DNA of 7,236 nt from Parachlamydia sp. (GCA_021298935.1 JAJTHR010000186.1:1-7236); one strand, 5' to 3'; counted from the first letter of the stretch, positions 1-5,574 are shown. The notes: generated by a model not told the origin, from the letters alone. Made by a program: numbers and translations.

Positions 1-227
1 TATAACAAATATCGAAAAGAAAGGAAACAATTATTTTGTAACTAGGCACTACAAAATGGATTCGACGGTTTTTTAAGGGATTTCTCTAGGCATTCGTAAA
101 GATAATCATCTTATTTTTGAGCTAAAATGTTGAAGTCAGGAAATTTAATAGAGAGACTGGAAAAATCTGTTTTAGGAGTATCTTAAATAGATGTCTCACA
201 TGCCTCATCTGTCTCACTATGAAATGA
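1..227. other. Intergenic flank downstream of the DUF927 gene
   Basis: I see no gene here. It is AT-rich and follows the stop of the DUF927 reading frame on the minus strand. It holds an 8-bp inverted repeat (ATTTTGTA at 33-40, TACAAAAT at 50-57, 9-nt loop), which could form a weak AT-rich hairpin but lacks an adjacent U-tract on either strand. An 8-bp direct repeat TGTCTCAC occurs at 192-199 and 210-217. No second copy of the tRNA 3' fragment found near 5268-5309 is present, so the far attachment site is not in this stretch. Confidence 0.5.
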
Positions 228-572
228 TTATGCATGTTCATTGACCTCGTCTAAAACTTTTGGAGTGAATCGATAACAACGAGTTAATCTATTTCCTGGT
301 AATCGTTCACGCCGAGTACTTTTTCCTTCAGCGTCAACCATGAGCAGTTCTCGTGCAGCACAAACTTTAGCGACAAAAGAAGGTTCCATTCCTTTACAAA
401 TTTCGCTCTTAAAAACTTCTGAAAAAACATAAAACTCCCAAGATCCATTCAAATCTTGTTTTTTAAATCCCGCTCTGTTGAGAATGGTCCTATCCGAATC
501 GTCTCCCCAACGAGCAAACCGGCTGTCACCATGTAACTGAAAAAAGAGATGTACTTTTTCCAATGCAACGCG
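228..572 (-). pseudogene. C-terminal part of DUF927 protein, separated by an in-frame TAA
   Basis: This reading frame continues, without any shift, the frame of the DUF927 gene just upstream. Only one TAA codon at 573-575 separates them. It reads RVALEKVHLFFQLHGDSRF, then a segment with NRAGF, WEFYV, EVFKSEIC and LPGNRLTRCYRF. From family knowledge these match the usual C-terminal tail of DUF927 ATPases, which has a winged-helix-like look. The frame ends in TAA at 228-230. The only in-frame start candidate at the beginning is TTG at 561-563, with no good Shine-Dalgarno ahead of it. Independent translation is therefore unlikely unless by reinitiation or readthrough. It could instead be an annotated 111-aa hypothetical protein, but that would be the same fragment. 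The tail shows no further damage, which suggests the nonsense change is recent. Confidence 0.8.
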
Positions 573-2072
573 TTATTCTTGCGGCATGAGGGAACCCCTA
601 CTCTTTAACCAATCTAAAAAGCACTTGCCGACCATGGTATAGGCTGTTCTCTCTTCCCATCCCGTAATATTCATTTTCTTAGCAAGTTCACCTGCTGCTG
701 CAATAAGAGCAAATCTTTTGACAACACGCGTAATTTGGCCACAAAGGATGTTTGTTGAGTTTGGACCGATAAACTTCTTGATTGCTTCTTCATGAAACTG
801 TTCCATTACTTCCAAAACAAAACGAGCTGCTTCTTTACTTTGAACAACCAATGAAGATAAAAATGCTCGTGATGCAGTGCCATGATTAACACGAACGGCA
901 TCGCTCAAATGATCTGCTAAGACTGCACCTGTTGACATTCCATGAAGTTCCTCAAAAATGCCATGCTTGCCAACTTCTGCATTCATATCTATCACACGCA
1001 CTTCCTGACCGGCTTTGATCTTCCTTCCCGTTTGTTGAATGTGATGAGCTAAGCTAAGCTCTCCAGTAGAAAGGAATAATAGAAGCCATTTGATAGGAGT
1101 TCTATATTGACCTCCTCGGTCAGCACGTGTTTTACCTCCTCCATTAGCTAGCATATAGGCCACTTCTCCAGCCGCTTCCGGATCAATTTGAGAAAGCTCA
1201 TCAAGACAGAGAAGAGTGTGATTGTGCCAACCAGCCATTCCTTCTAATCCATTTGAAGTTGCACGCCATCTTTGTAAATGACTCTCGCCTCCCCAAACAG
1301 AAGCTGCGGCCCTTAAAACAGACGTTTTACCTGTAGAACTATTGCCTTTGATATTAAAACCACCTCCTTCAATTCCAAGAAGCTCGAGAAGTGGAGGCGC
1401 AAAAGCCATAGATATTGAAAAAGTAAGACGAGAATTGCCTGGGCAGAAGGCCGCAATATTTTTTTGCCAGTCCAGTAAATTTCCAGCAGATGAGTATTTT
1501 TGTACATTCATGGAAACTGTTTGCAGTAAAACATCTTCATCACCCGTTTCTCCAATGGATGTATCAGGTAAAACAAAGCAGCCATTATGCCAGCCGATTT
1601 GAGGCACACAGCGCACTCTTTGTTTTGGATGGCAAGCTTGAATATAAAGGGTTAACAGTTGCCTTGAACGTTTGCTTGCTCCAATCTCTAACCCATTTGA
1701 AAGAAGGAGTTCCCTAAGCTTTGTACCATCGCCTGCTAATAATTCCATTGGAAGAGCAATTTGATGCTCAAAATCATCAATGTCGTTAAATTTCAACAGT
1801 CTTCCATGATTTTGATTACTTTGGTCCCTTGTGCAAGCGATCACTTCTAATTTAGAGCAAACATAAATAGATGTAGGCTCTTCGTCATCTTTGAAAGGAT
1901 CAGAGTACTCCAATCGATTTCCTGAAAAATAAAACCCATCGGGTAACTGCTGGCATTTAGATTTTTCTTCATAATCATTTTCCAATTCATCCGCTCGCGC
2001 ACTGGATTCTTGGTAAATATTTTCTTTATGTGCAGTTTCATTTTCACAAAAACTGCTCACTATGTTATTCAT
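573..2072 (-). CDS. DUF927 domain ATPase (element replication type), truncated by an in-frame stop
   Basis: The 499-residue product carries a DUF927 domain, an AAA+/helicase-like P-loop ATPase found in phages, ICEs and islands, often with or fused to a primase. Visible motifs are Walker A GNSSTGKT (residues 243-250, Lys249), Walker B LLCLDE (287-292), a sensor-1-like LSTGE (334-338) and GQEVRVIDMNAE (355-366) with a candidate arginine finger. Residues 1-45 are acidic and probably disordered. The ATG start at 2072 has AGGA about 9 nt upstream. The frame stops at TAA 573-575, but homologous sequence resumes at the next codon (228-572), so the intact gene would encode about 614 residues. Position 500 was probably a sense codon (Glu, Gln or Lys are each one base from TAA). 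All ATPase motifs lie before the stop, so a tail-less ATPase could still be made. No TOPRIM or CHC2 primase is visible in the window. It follows the HTH and 47-aa genes, probably in one transcript. Confidence 0.85.
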   Translation of the reverse strand: MNNIVSSFCENETAHKENIYQESSARADELENDYEEKSKCQQLPDGFYFSGNRLEYSDPFKDDEEPTSIYVCSKLEVIACTRDQSNQNHGRLLKFNDIDDFEHQIALPMELLAGDGTKLRELLLSNGLEIGASKRSRQLLTLYIQACHPKQRVRCVPQIGWHNGCFVLPDTSIGETGDEDVLLQTVSMNVQKYSSAGNLLDWQKNIAAFCPGNSRLTFSISMAFAPPLLELLGIEGGGFNIKGNSSTGKTSVLRAAASVWGGESHLQRWRATSNGLEGMAGWHNHTLLCLDELSQIDPEAAGEVAYMLANGGGKTRADRGGQYRTPIKWLLLFLSTGELSLAHHIQQTGRKIKAGQEVRVIDMNAEVGKHGIFEELHGMSTGAVLADHLSDAVRVNHGTASRAFLSSLVVQSKEAARFVLEVMEQFHEEAIKKFIGPNSTNILCGQITRVVKRFALIAAAGELAKKMNITGWEERTAYTMVGKCFLDWLKSRGSLMPQE

Positions 2073-2096
2073 AAGGTGAGTTCCTATTATAAATGC

Positions 2097-2118
2097 CTGG
2101 CAAGTTGGCGCTTGCCAG
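2097..2118 (-). repeat. Intercistronic hairpin upstream of DUF927 gene
   Basis: A perfect 8-bp inverted repeat, CTGGCAAG (2097-2104) and CTTGCCAG (2111-2118), is separated by 6 nt. It lies between the 47-aa ORF stop (2137) and the DUF927 start (2072), ending 25 nt before the ATG. On the minus-strand transcript the stem is GC-rich but is followed by GCATTTATAA rather than a U-run. It is therefore not a clear terminator. An RNA-stability or attenuation element is possible, and so is a protein-binding dyad. Confidence 0.5.
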
Positions 2119-2136
2119 ACACGTGAATTTAGTTGA

Positions 2137-2280
2137 TTATTTTTTTCGTTTTCTTCTCGCTTTACCAGAGTGAGAAGGCTTTAGCTGTTCCATAAACGGA
2201 AATTCTAGTTGTTGATAGCGACTAGAATCTCCGTTATTGGGTTGTTTATCACCTTTATCTGCTTTCTTTGAGCAACTCAT
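2137..2280 (-). CDS. Small basic protein, 47 aa, coupled to the HTH gene
   Basis: This reading frame is too short for most gene callers. It encodes 47 residues starting MSCSKKADKGDK and ending GKARRKRKK. Its ATG shares the A of the preceding gene's TAA stop (TAATG at 2280), and a strong GGAGGG lies about 8 nt upstream of the start. The overlap plus Shine-Dalgarno is the same arrangement as between the integrase and its partner gene at 3826, and it supports real coupled translation. The product is hydrophilic with no membrane segment. A lysine/arginine-rich tail (about residues 40-47) could bind nucleic acid or phosphate groups, while residues 22-36 (YQQLEFPFMEQLKPS) look like a short interaction motif. 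I do not recognise the family. It lies between a DNA-binding protein and a replication ATPase, so an accessory role in element control or replication is a guess. Confidence 0.6.
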   Translation of the reverse strand: MSCSKKADKGDKQPNNGDSSRYQQLEFPFMEQLKPSHSGKARRKRKK

Positions 2281-2603
2281 TACTTTCTCCCTCCTCTTTC
2301 CAATTTAGAGGGATCATTAGGACCGCTAGATGGGCAAGCATTTAATTCATCAATCGTTGCAAACAGCCTTGATGGACTCACCAGCACCCGACGACCAACT
2401 TTCCTAAAAGCTGGCTTAAATGAGTTTTTCCCTATAAAAGCACCATAAATAAGAGCTCTTAATCCTGATTCGCTTGGCCAAGGGAAAGCTGAGCAAAATT
2501 GCCGAACCGTCAACCATTGCACATAGTCGGCGCTCAATCTGATTTCTTTGTGACCAGTTACCTCTTGACCTATACTTGTCATATTTGACATCATCTCCTC
2601 CAT
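2280..2603 (-). CDS. Small helix-turn-helix (AlpA/excisionase-like) protein
   Basis: The product has up to 107 residues. The stretch YVQWLTVRQFCSAFPWPSESGLRALIYGA followed by FRKVGRRVLVSPSRLFATIDE (about residues 27-88) looks like the MerR-type winged HTH of AlpA/excisionase-like proteins of genomic islands: a short helix pair that picks DNA, then the V-G-R-R-V-L-V wing and a final helix. Such proteins regulate or assist integrase-mediated excision, or act as repressors; that role is inferred here from family and position. The start is ambiguous. ATG at 2603 has no well-spaced Shine-Dalgarno, whereas ATG at 2591 (fifth codon) is preceded by GGAGGAG at good spacing, so a 103-residue product is more likely. 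It heads the unit HTH, 47-aa ORF, DUF927, and its stop overlaps the next start by one base. Confidence 0.7.
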   Translation of the reverse strand: MEEMMSNMTSIGQEVTGHKEIRLSADYVQWLTVRQFCSAFPWPSESGLRALIYGAFIGKNSFKPAFRKVGRRVLVSPSRLFATIDELNACPSSGPNDPSKLERGGRK

Positions 2604-2674
2604 TATATTGGTTTTGCAGCTACTCCTTTTGTATCTGAGCCGTGCTGTTTGATCTTGATCTTATGTTATTAATA

Positions 2675-2703
2675 ATTATTTTAAAACAAAAAAAAGCCTT
2701 CAA
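2675..2703 (-). promoter_or_regulatory. Putative sigma70 promoter of the HTH-47aa-DUF927 unit
   Basis: On the minus strand TTGAAG (2698-2703) and AATAAT (2675-2680) are separated by exactly 17 bases. This matches 4 of 6 and 5 of 6 consensus positions. Transcription would start near 2668, giving a leader of about 75 nt to the preferred start at 2591. The region is very AT-rich, so chance matches are likely. The position between the recombinase unit and the HTH gene is what makes it credible. Confidence 0.4.
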
Positions 2704-2756
2704 ACATATGCTACAACAAACTAATCATTTATTAGAGAGGGGTGTGATGTTTTGTC

Positions 2757-2793
2757 GCTGAATTCAGCTGCTATTCATATAAACGTGCTGAAT
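2757..2793. repeat. Operator-like palindrome and repeat cluster
   Basis: A 12-bp perfect palindrome GCTGAATTCAGC (2757-2768) overlaps CAGCTG (2765-2770) and is followed by a third GCTGAAT half-site at 2787-2793, just beyond the end of the recombinase-like gene. Half-sites of 7 bp in both orientations upstream of the HTH gene suggest binding by a dimeric regulator, possibly the HTH protein itself. The cluster is about 55 bp upstream of the putative -35 box. Confidence 0.4.
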
Positions 2794-2797
2794 ATTT

Positions 2798-3826
2798 TCA
2801 TTGTCGCGCTGCTAAAACTGCGTCAAATACACCATTTTCTTTCCACCGCCTATATTGGGAATGTAAAGAAATACCCTTAGGATAATTAGAGGGTAGATTT
2901 CTAAATGAAGTCTTGGTTCGCTTTTGATATAAAATTCCATTAAAAGAATCCCTAGGATCATATTTGGGCGGTCTTCCTTGTTTTGGTTGAAGACTAGGGA
3001 TTTTAGCGCATAAAACCTGCCACTCTTCAATAGAAATGTCTTTGAAATTGTGCTCTGCCAGCTTTAACTGTGGTCTCAAAGATAAGGATGTGACAACCCT
3101 TCTTAAACCAGCTTGTCTACTTGCTTTTTTAAAAATTCTATCGATGTTGTGAGGAAGAAGCGGTCCTCCGTTTTTATTAGAAAAAACATACCAACGGTCA
3201 GGGCGCATCAATTGAGATAAAGCCTTGCGGATTTCCCAAGGAAGTTCACAACACATTAAATAATCACCCCAGGAAGCAGAGCGCATTAAAGTTATGCAAG
3301 TAAAAGTTTCATCGCTGAGATCTACGTCTTGAAGCGTTAGACGTAGGATCTGTTCGCAAGTAATGAAATCACTTTCTTCTTTAAGGTCAATGTTGACATG
3401 CCATAGAATTTGAGCGATTACAGCACATTTTGGATCAATCCACTTGAGATGCTTGATAAATATTTTATATTCATCATCAGTCAATGATTCATGCTTACGG
3501 TTTAACCGCCTACTAAGCCGTTTGTTGTCTGTTTTCTTGGGTATGTATTTTTTGGATTGATTCGTTGTACTCCCCAAAAGCACATTAGTATTTTTGCGCA
3601 GCTCTTTAAGGTCAGTCTGGGATAATTGTTCTGGCCAGATCGTTTCTGTGGCATTAGAGGCCATATGATTAAAAGCGAGGGTATAGTCTTTGCGAGAAGG
3701 AGGCTCTAATAGAGTTTGATTTTTTGCAAGGTCTTCATTACCTAGCTCTTTTGGAGGTAGTGGTATTTTGACCCAACGTCCTTTAAAGTAGTCAATTTGA
3801 TAACGTGTGGGTTCTGTATTTATCAT
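2798..3826 (-). CDS. Recombinase-like protein fused to an IS5/IS4-type (DUF4096-like) DNA-binding domain
   Basis: The 342-residue product starts at the ATG whose A is the last base of the integrase stop (TAATG). AAGGAG lies 7 nt upstream, inside the integrase gene, so translation is coupled. Residues about 115-252 look like a tyrosine-recombinase catalytic fold: LTDDEYKIFIKHL, ITCEQILRLTLQDVDL, a beta-hairpin region, a YVFSNKNGGPL segment, then AGLRRVVTSLSLRPQ. The box-I arginine position appears to be Thr156, the HxxR motif reads L-S-L-R (Arg251 only), and there is no His/Tyr end. From about 264 the sequence changes to ISIEEWQ...GRPPKYDPRDSFNGILYQKRT...SQYRRWKENGVFD. This resembles the N-terminal helical domain of IS5/IS4 transposases, without their DDE domain. 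I infer a catalytically dead, DNA-binding partner of the integrase, for example a directionality or architectural factor. An old fusion of two mobile remnants is the alternative. Confidence 0.65.
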   Translation of the reverse strand: MINTEPTRYQIDYFKGRWVKIPLPPKELGNEDLAKNQTLLEPPSRKDYTLAFNHMASNATETIWPEQLSQTDLKELRKNTNVLLGSTTNQSKKYIPKKTDNKRLSRRLNRKHESLTDDEYKIFIKHLKWIDPKCAVIAQILWHVNIDLKEESDFITCEQILRLTLQDVDLSDETFTCITLMRSASWGDYLMCCELPWEIRKALSQLMRPDRWYVFSNKNGGPLLPHNIDRIFKKASRQAGLRRVVTSLSLRPQLKLAEHNFKDISIEEWQVLCAKIPSLQPKQGRPPKYDPRDSFNGILYQKRTKTSFRNLPSNYPKGISLHSQYRRWKENGVFDAVLAARQ

Positions 3827-4911
3827 TATAGATTCTCCTTATCTGTTTTCTGGTTAATTACTTTGTATGCCCTGTTCATCACCTTTTCAAGGTGGTTCTG
3901 ATTGTAGTGAGCATAACGACGTGTCATAGAGGGTGAACGATGCCCTAAAATAGCCATCAATTCTCCTTGTGTTGCACCTCCCATAGCCATATGAGAAGCA
4001 GCTGTGTGCCTAAGATCGTGGAAACGGAAACTGTCAATGCCTGCAATCTTTAAAGCTGTGGCAAATGACTTGCGAATAGAAATAGGATGTTTTGTGGGCG
4101 TCAGTTTGTGACTGGTAAAAATCTGGCCGGCTGTTTTGCCTAGCTTGGGAATCCTTTGAAAAACTTCGAGCATATCATCTGTTAAAGGAATTGTTCGTGT
4201 ATCTCCATTTTTGGTTTCGTGAATTGTGACAAAGCGCAGCTCTTCGTTAATATCTCCCCATTTTAGTTTCACAATTTCCCCATAACGCATGCCTGTAAGC
4301 AATGCTAAGTGTACAATCGGATAAAGAAATGGATTAGAAGAAGATCTGCAAGCTTCTAAAAGGCGATTTTTTTCCTCTAAGGATAGATAACGATCTCTGC
4401 CACGCCCTTCCTTAGGTTTTGAAATTTTGAGCGCAGGATTCTCGCTAATCCATCCCCATTCTTTGACAGCCACCGAAAGAGCTTTGGAAAATGCAGCAAT
4501 GTATCGGTTAACTGTAGATGGACTGCGCAAGCTTTTCTTTGAAGTTGCTTCGTTCAACATTTTATCGCGCACTTGAGCAATATGAGCGGGGGATAGATCT
4601 GCTAAATAAAGATTACCAAGCTCTTCCGTCCATCTTTGCAATAGCTGCACTTTTTTGTCGTAATATTTAGGATCCTTCGGCAAGCAATATTCCGCAAATC
4701 GATCAATCAAATTACCGACAGTGTGTTTGCGCGAAGCTGACTGGCTCTTAAACCTTCCATCTCGAATAGCCGCTTCTGTATCTTGAATCCATTTCTTTGC
4801 TGCAGTTTTTGTTCTACAACAATGACGTTGTGGAGGATGTCCTCTAAGTCGTACTTCAACGTGATAGCTCTTATCGCCATTCTTTTTAGTCAGCTCTCTA
4901 ATCGTTCCCAT
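3826..4911 (-). CDS. int: Tyrosine site-specific integrase
   Basis: This is a full-length phage/ICE-type tyrosine recombinase of 361 residues that would integrate and excise the element at its attachment site. Residues 1-53 form an arm-type DNA-binding domain of the AP2-like kind (TKKNGDKSYHVEVRLRG, then a basic helix). About 62-158 are the core-binding SAM-like domain, and about 175-345 the catalytic domain. The catalytic set is complete: Arg209 in LLTGMRYGE, Lys234 in HETKNGD, His298 and Arg301 in FHDLRHT, His324 in ILGHRS, and the nucleophile Tyr333 in RRYAHY. The ATG at 4911 has AGAGG 5-6 nt upstream. Its start faces the tRNA fragment about 360 bp away, as expected for an integrase next to its own att site. 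The downstream recombinase-like gene overlaps its stop by one base. No damage is visible, so it is probably active. Confidence 0.93.
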   Translation of the reverse strand: MGTIRELTKKNGDKSYHVEVRLRGHPPQRHCCRTKTAAKKWIQDTEAAIRDGRFKSQSASRKHTVGNLIDRFAEYCLPKDPKYYDKKVQLLQRWTEELGNLYLADLSPAHIAQVRDKMLNEATSKKSLRSPSTVNRYIAAFSKALSVAVKEWGWISENPALKISKPKEGRGRDRYLSLEEKNRLLEACRSSSNPFLYPIVHLALLTGMRYGEIVKLKWGDINEELRFVTIHETKNGDTRTIPLTDDMLEVFQRIPKLGKTAGQIFTSHKLTPTKHPISIRKSFATALKIAGIDSFRFHDLRHTAASHMAMGGATQGELMAILGHRSPSMTRRYAHYNQNHLEKVMNRAYKVINQKTDKENL

Positions 4912-4988
4912 AATGCCTCTTTGTTAAAAAATTACTTTATAATATTGAGAAATAAACTGGAACAGGGGATTGTCATTCCGCTGTTTTT

Positions 4989-5036
4989 GATAAACAAACC
5001 CTTTACTCAGAATAGTATGAATGGTAGATAAACAAA
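4989..5036. repeat. Direct repeat GATAAACAAA (two copies)
   Basis: A 10-bp exact direct repeat sits at 4989-4998 and 5027-5036, with 38 bases between start points, immediately upstream of the integrase gene and beside the tandem 11-mers at 5039-5060. It is A-rich, so chance is possible. The spacing and place fit sites for an excisionase or regulator acting on the att region and the int promoter. Confidence 0.4.
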
Positions 5037-5038
5037 GA

Positions 5039-5060
5039 TTTACGCACTTTTTACGCACTT
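5039..5060 (-). repeat. Tandem 11-bp repeat, candidate integrase arm sites
   Basis: TTTACGCACTT occurs twice back to back (5039-5049 and 5050-5060); on the minus strand this is AAGTGCGTAAA. The shared GTGCGTAA core recurs in the opposite orientation closer to the tRNA fragment. Exact tandem spacing of one helical turn is typical of arm-type sites bound by the N-terminal domain of tyrosine integrases. The sites lie about 130-150 bp upstream of the int start and might also let integrase control its own gene. Confidence 0.6.
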
Positions 5061-5184
5061 GAAGCAAAATTTGATAGCTAAGCGCTTGATTTTGTAAATT
5101 ATTTATTTTAAATTTAAGATTTGGAGAAAAAGGAATGAAATAGCAATGGAAGTGTTCTGGTTTATTCCAGCTTGACTCTGCCGA

Positions 5185-5230
5185 GTGCGTAAGAATTGCG
5201 TAAAAGCAAGGTTCTATAACGCTTGCGTAA
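5185..5230 (+). repeat. Inverted-orientation (G/T)TGCGTAA sites, candidate integrase arm sites
   Basis: GTGCGTAA at 5185-5192, TTGCGTAA at 5196-5203 and TTGCGTAA at 5223-5230 share the 7-base core TGCGTAA with the tandem pair at 5039-5060 but point the other way. The first two start 11 bases apart, again one helical turn. A further GTGCGTAA at 5313-5320 lies on the other side of the tRNA fragment. Together these sites bracket the presumed crossover region on both sides. Confidence 0.55.
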
Positions 5231-5267
5231 TCGCAGAAAAGCTGTTGTGGAGGTATTGTGGAAAAAG

Positions 5268-5309
5268 TGGGGCAACTTGGACTTGAACCAAGGACCAGCG
5301 GGTTATGAG
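5268..5309 (-). other. tRNA 3' half (CAT anticodon), attachment-site core
   Basis: Read on the minus strand, this has the exact geometry of a tRNA 3' half: anticodon loop CTCATAA (5303-5309, anticodon CAT), 3' anticodon strand CCCGC (5298-5302), five-base variable loop TGGTC, a perfect 5-bp T-stem CTTGG/CCAAG around TTCAAGT, the acceptor strand TTGCCCC (5269-5275) and discriminator A at 5268. No CCA is encoded. A CAT anticodon means elongator Met, initiator Met or lysidine-type Ile; the 5' half would be needed to decide. The bases before the loop (ACGGA) pair only 3 of 5 with CCCGC, and no GGGGCAA acceptor strand or D-arm lies upstream. This is therefore not a working gene but the tRNA 3' end carried as an att core, with identity ending about at the anticodon loop. 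Confidence 0.75.
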
Positions 5310-5312
5310 TCC

Positions 5313-5320
5313 GTGCGTAA
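5313..5320 (+). repeat. GTGCGTAA site on the far side of the att core
   Basis: One more copy of the GTGCGTAA core found at 5185-5192 and, inverted, at 5039-5060. It begins four bases from the edge of the tRNA-like sequence, on the side away from the integrase. If it is an arm site, element-derived sequence continues on this side of the core. Confidence 0.4.
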
Positions 5321-5461
5321 TCCACTAATTACAATCATTAGCAACAGCTAACAACAGCTAGAATAGCAGTATCAAAGATTTTTATCTATTGCGATTATTT
5401 GCCATATCTGGCGATTTTTTGTAGCCATGTGGTCCATTCTTGGTCCTTAATGTAAATATAT

Positions 5462-5490
5462 TTGAAAGTCAAACGCTGATGGTATATAGT
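5462..5490 (+). promoter_or_regulatory. Sigma70-like promoter
   Basis: TTGAAA (5462-5467) and TATAGT (5485-5490) are separated by exactly 17 bases, matching 5 of 6 consensus positions each. Transcription would start near 5497 on the plus strand and run through the mini-ORF at 5521 and the membrane protein gene. Confidence 0.5.
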
Positions 5491-5520
5491 TTGCTCTGCC
5501 TATAAACAAGGAATGCCTTA

Positions 5521-5574
5521 ATGGTAGAAAGTGAACATATGCTTATCGAAAAACGTCATTTGAAATATGCTTAA
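5521..5574 (+). CDS. 17-codon mini-ORF, possible leader peptide
   Basis: ATG at 5521 has AAGGA 8 nt upstream and a good promoter about 25 nt before that. It encodes MVESEHMLIEKRHLKYA and stops at TAA 5572-5574. It could be a leader peptide, the stump of a truncated gene, or chance. The combination of promoter, ribosome site and start is better than expected for random sequence, but the length gives no coding evidence. I do not recognise it. Confidence 0.25.
   Translation: MVESEHMLIEKRHLKYA

Noticed and set aside
1313..1717. Overlapping open frames on both strands inside the DUF927 gene (1313-1507 minus, 1342-1602 and 1490-1717 plus)
   Set aside because: They are shadows of the DUF927 frame, which has clear family motifs throughout.
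2686..2697. Run of eight T on the minus strand after the recombinase-like gene, as a terminator
   Set aside because: No convincing stem precedes it (only AGC/GCT), and the run fits as the spacer of the putative promoter at 2675-2703.
4920..4975. A sigma70 promoter directly upstream of int
   Set aside because: TATTAT and TATAAA are present on the minus strand but no acceptable -35 box lies 16-18 bases upstream, so I could not support a specific site.
4924..5325. A 133-codon minus-strand open frame upstream of int
   Set aside because: It runs through the tRNA fragment (RTHNPLVLGSSPSCPTF is a typical translation of a tRNA gene) and the arm-site repeats, has no ribosome site and shows no protein-like pattern.
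5268..5340. A complete tRNA gene
   Set aside because: The 5' half, D-arm and acceptor 5' strand are absent and the anticodon stem has two mismatches; only the 3' half is present.
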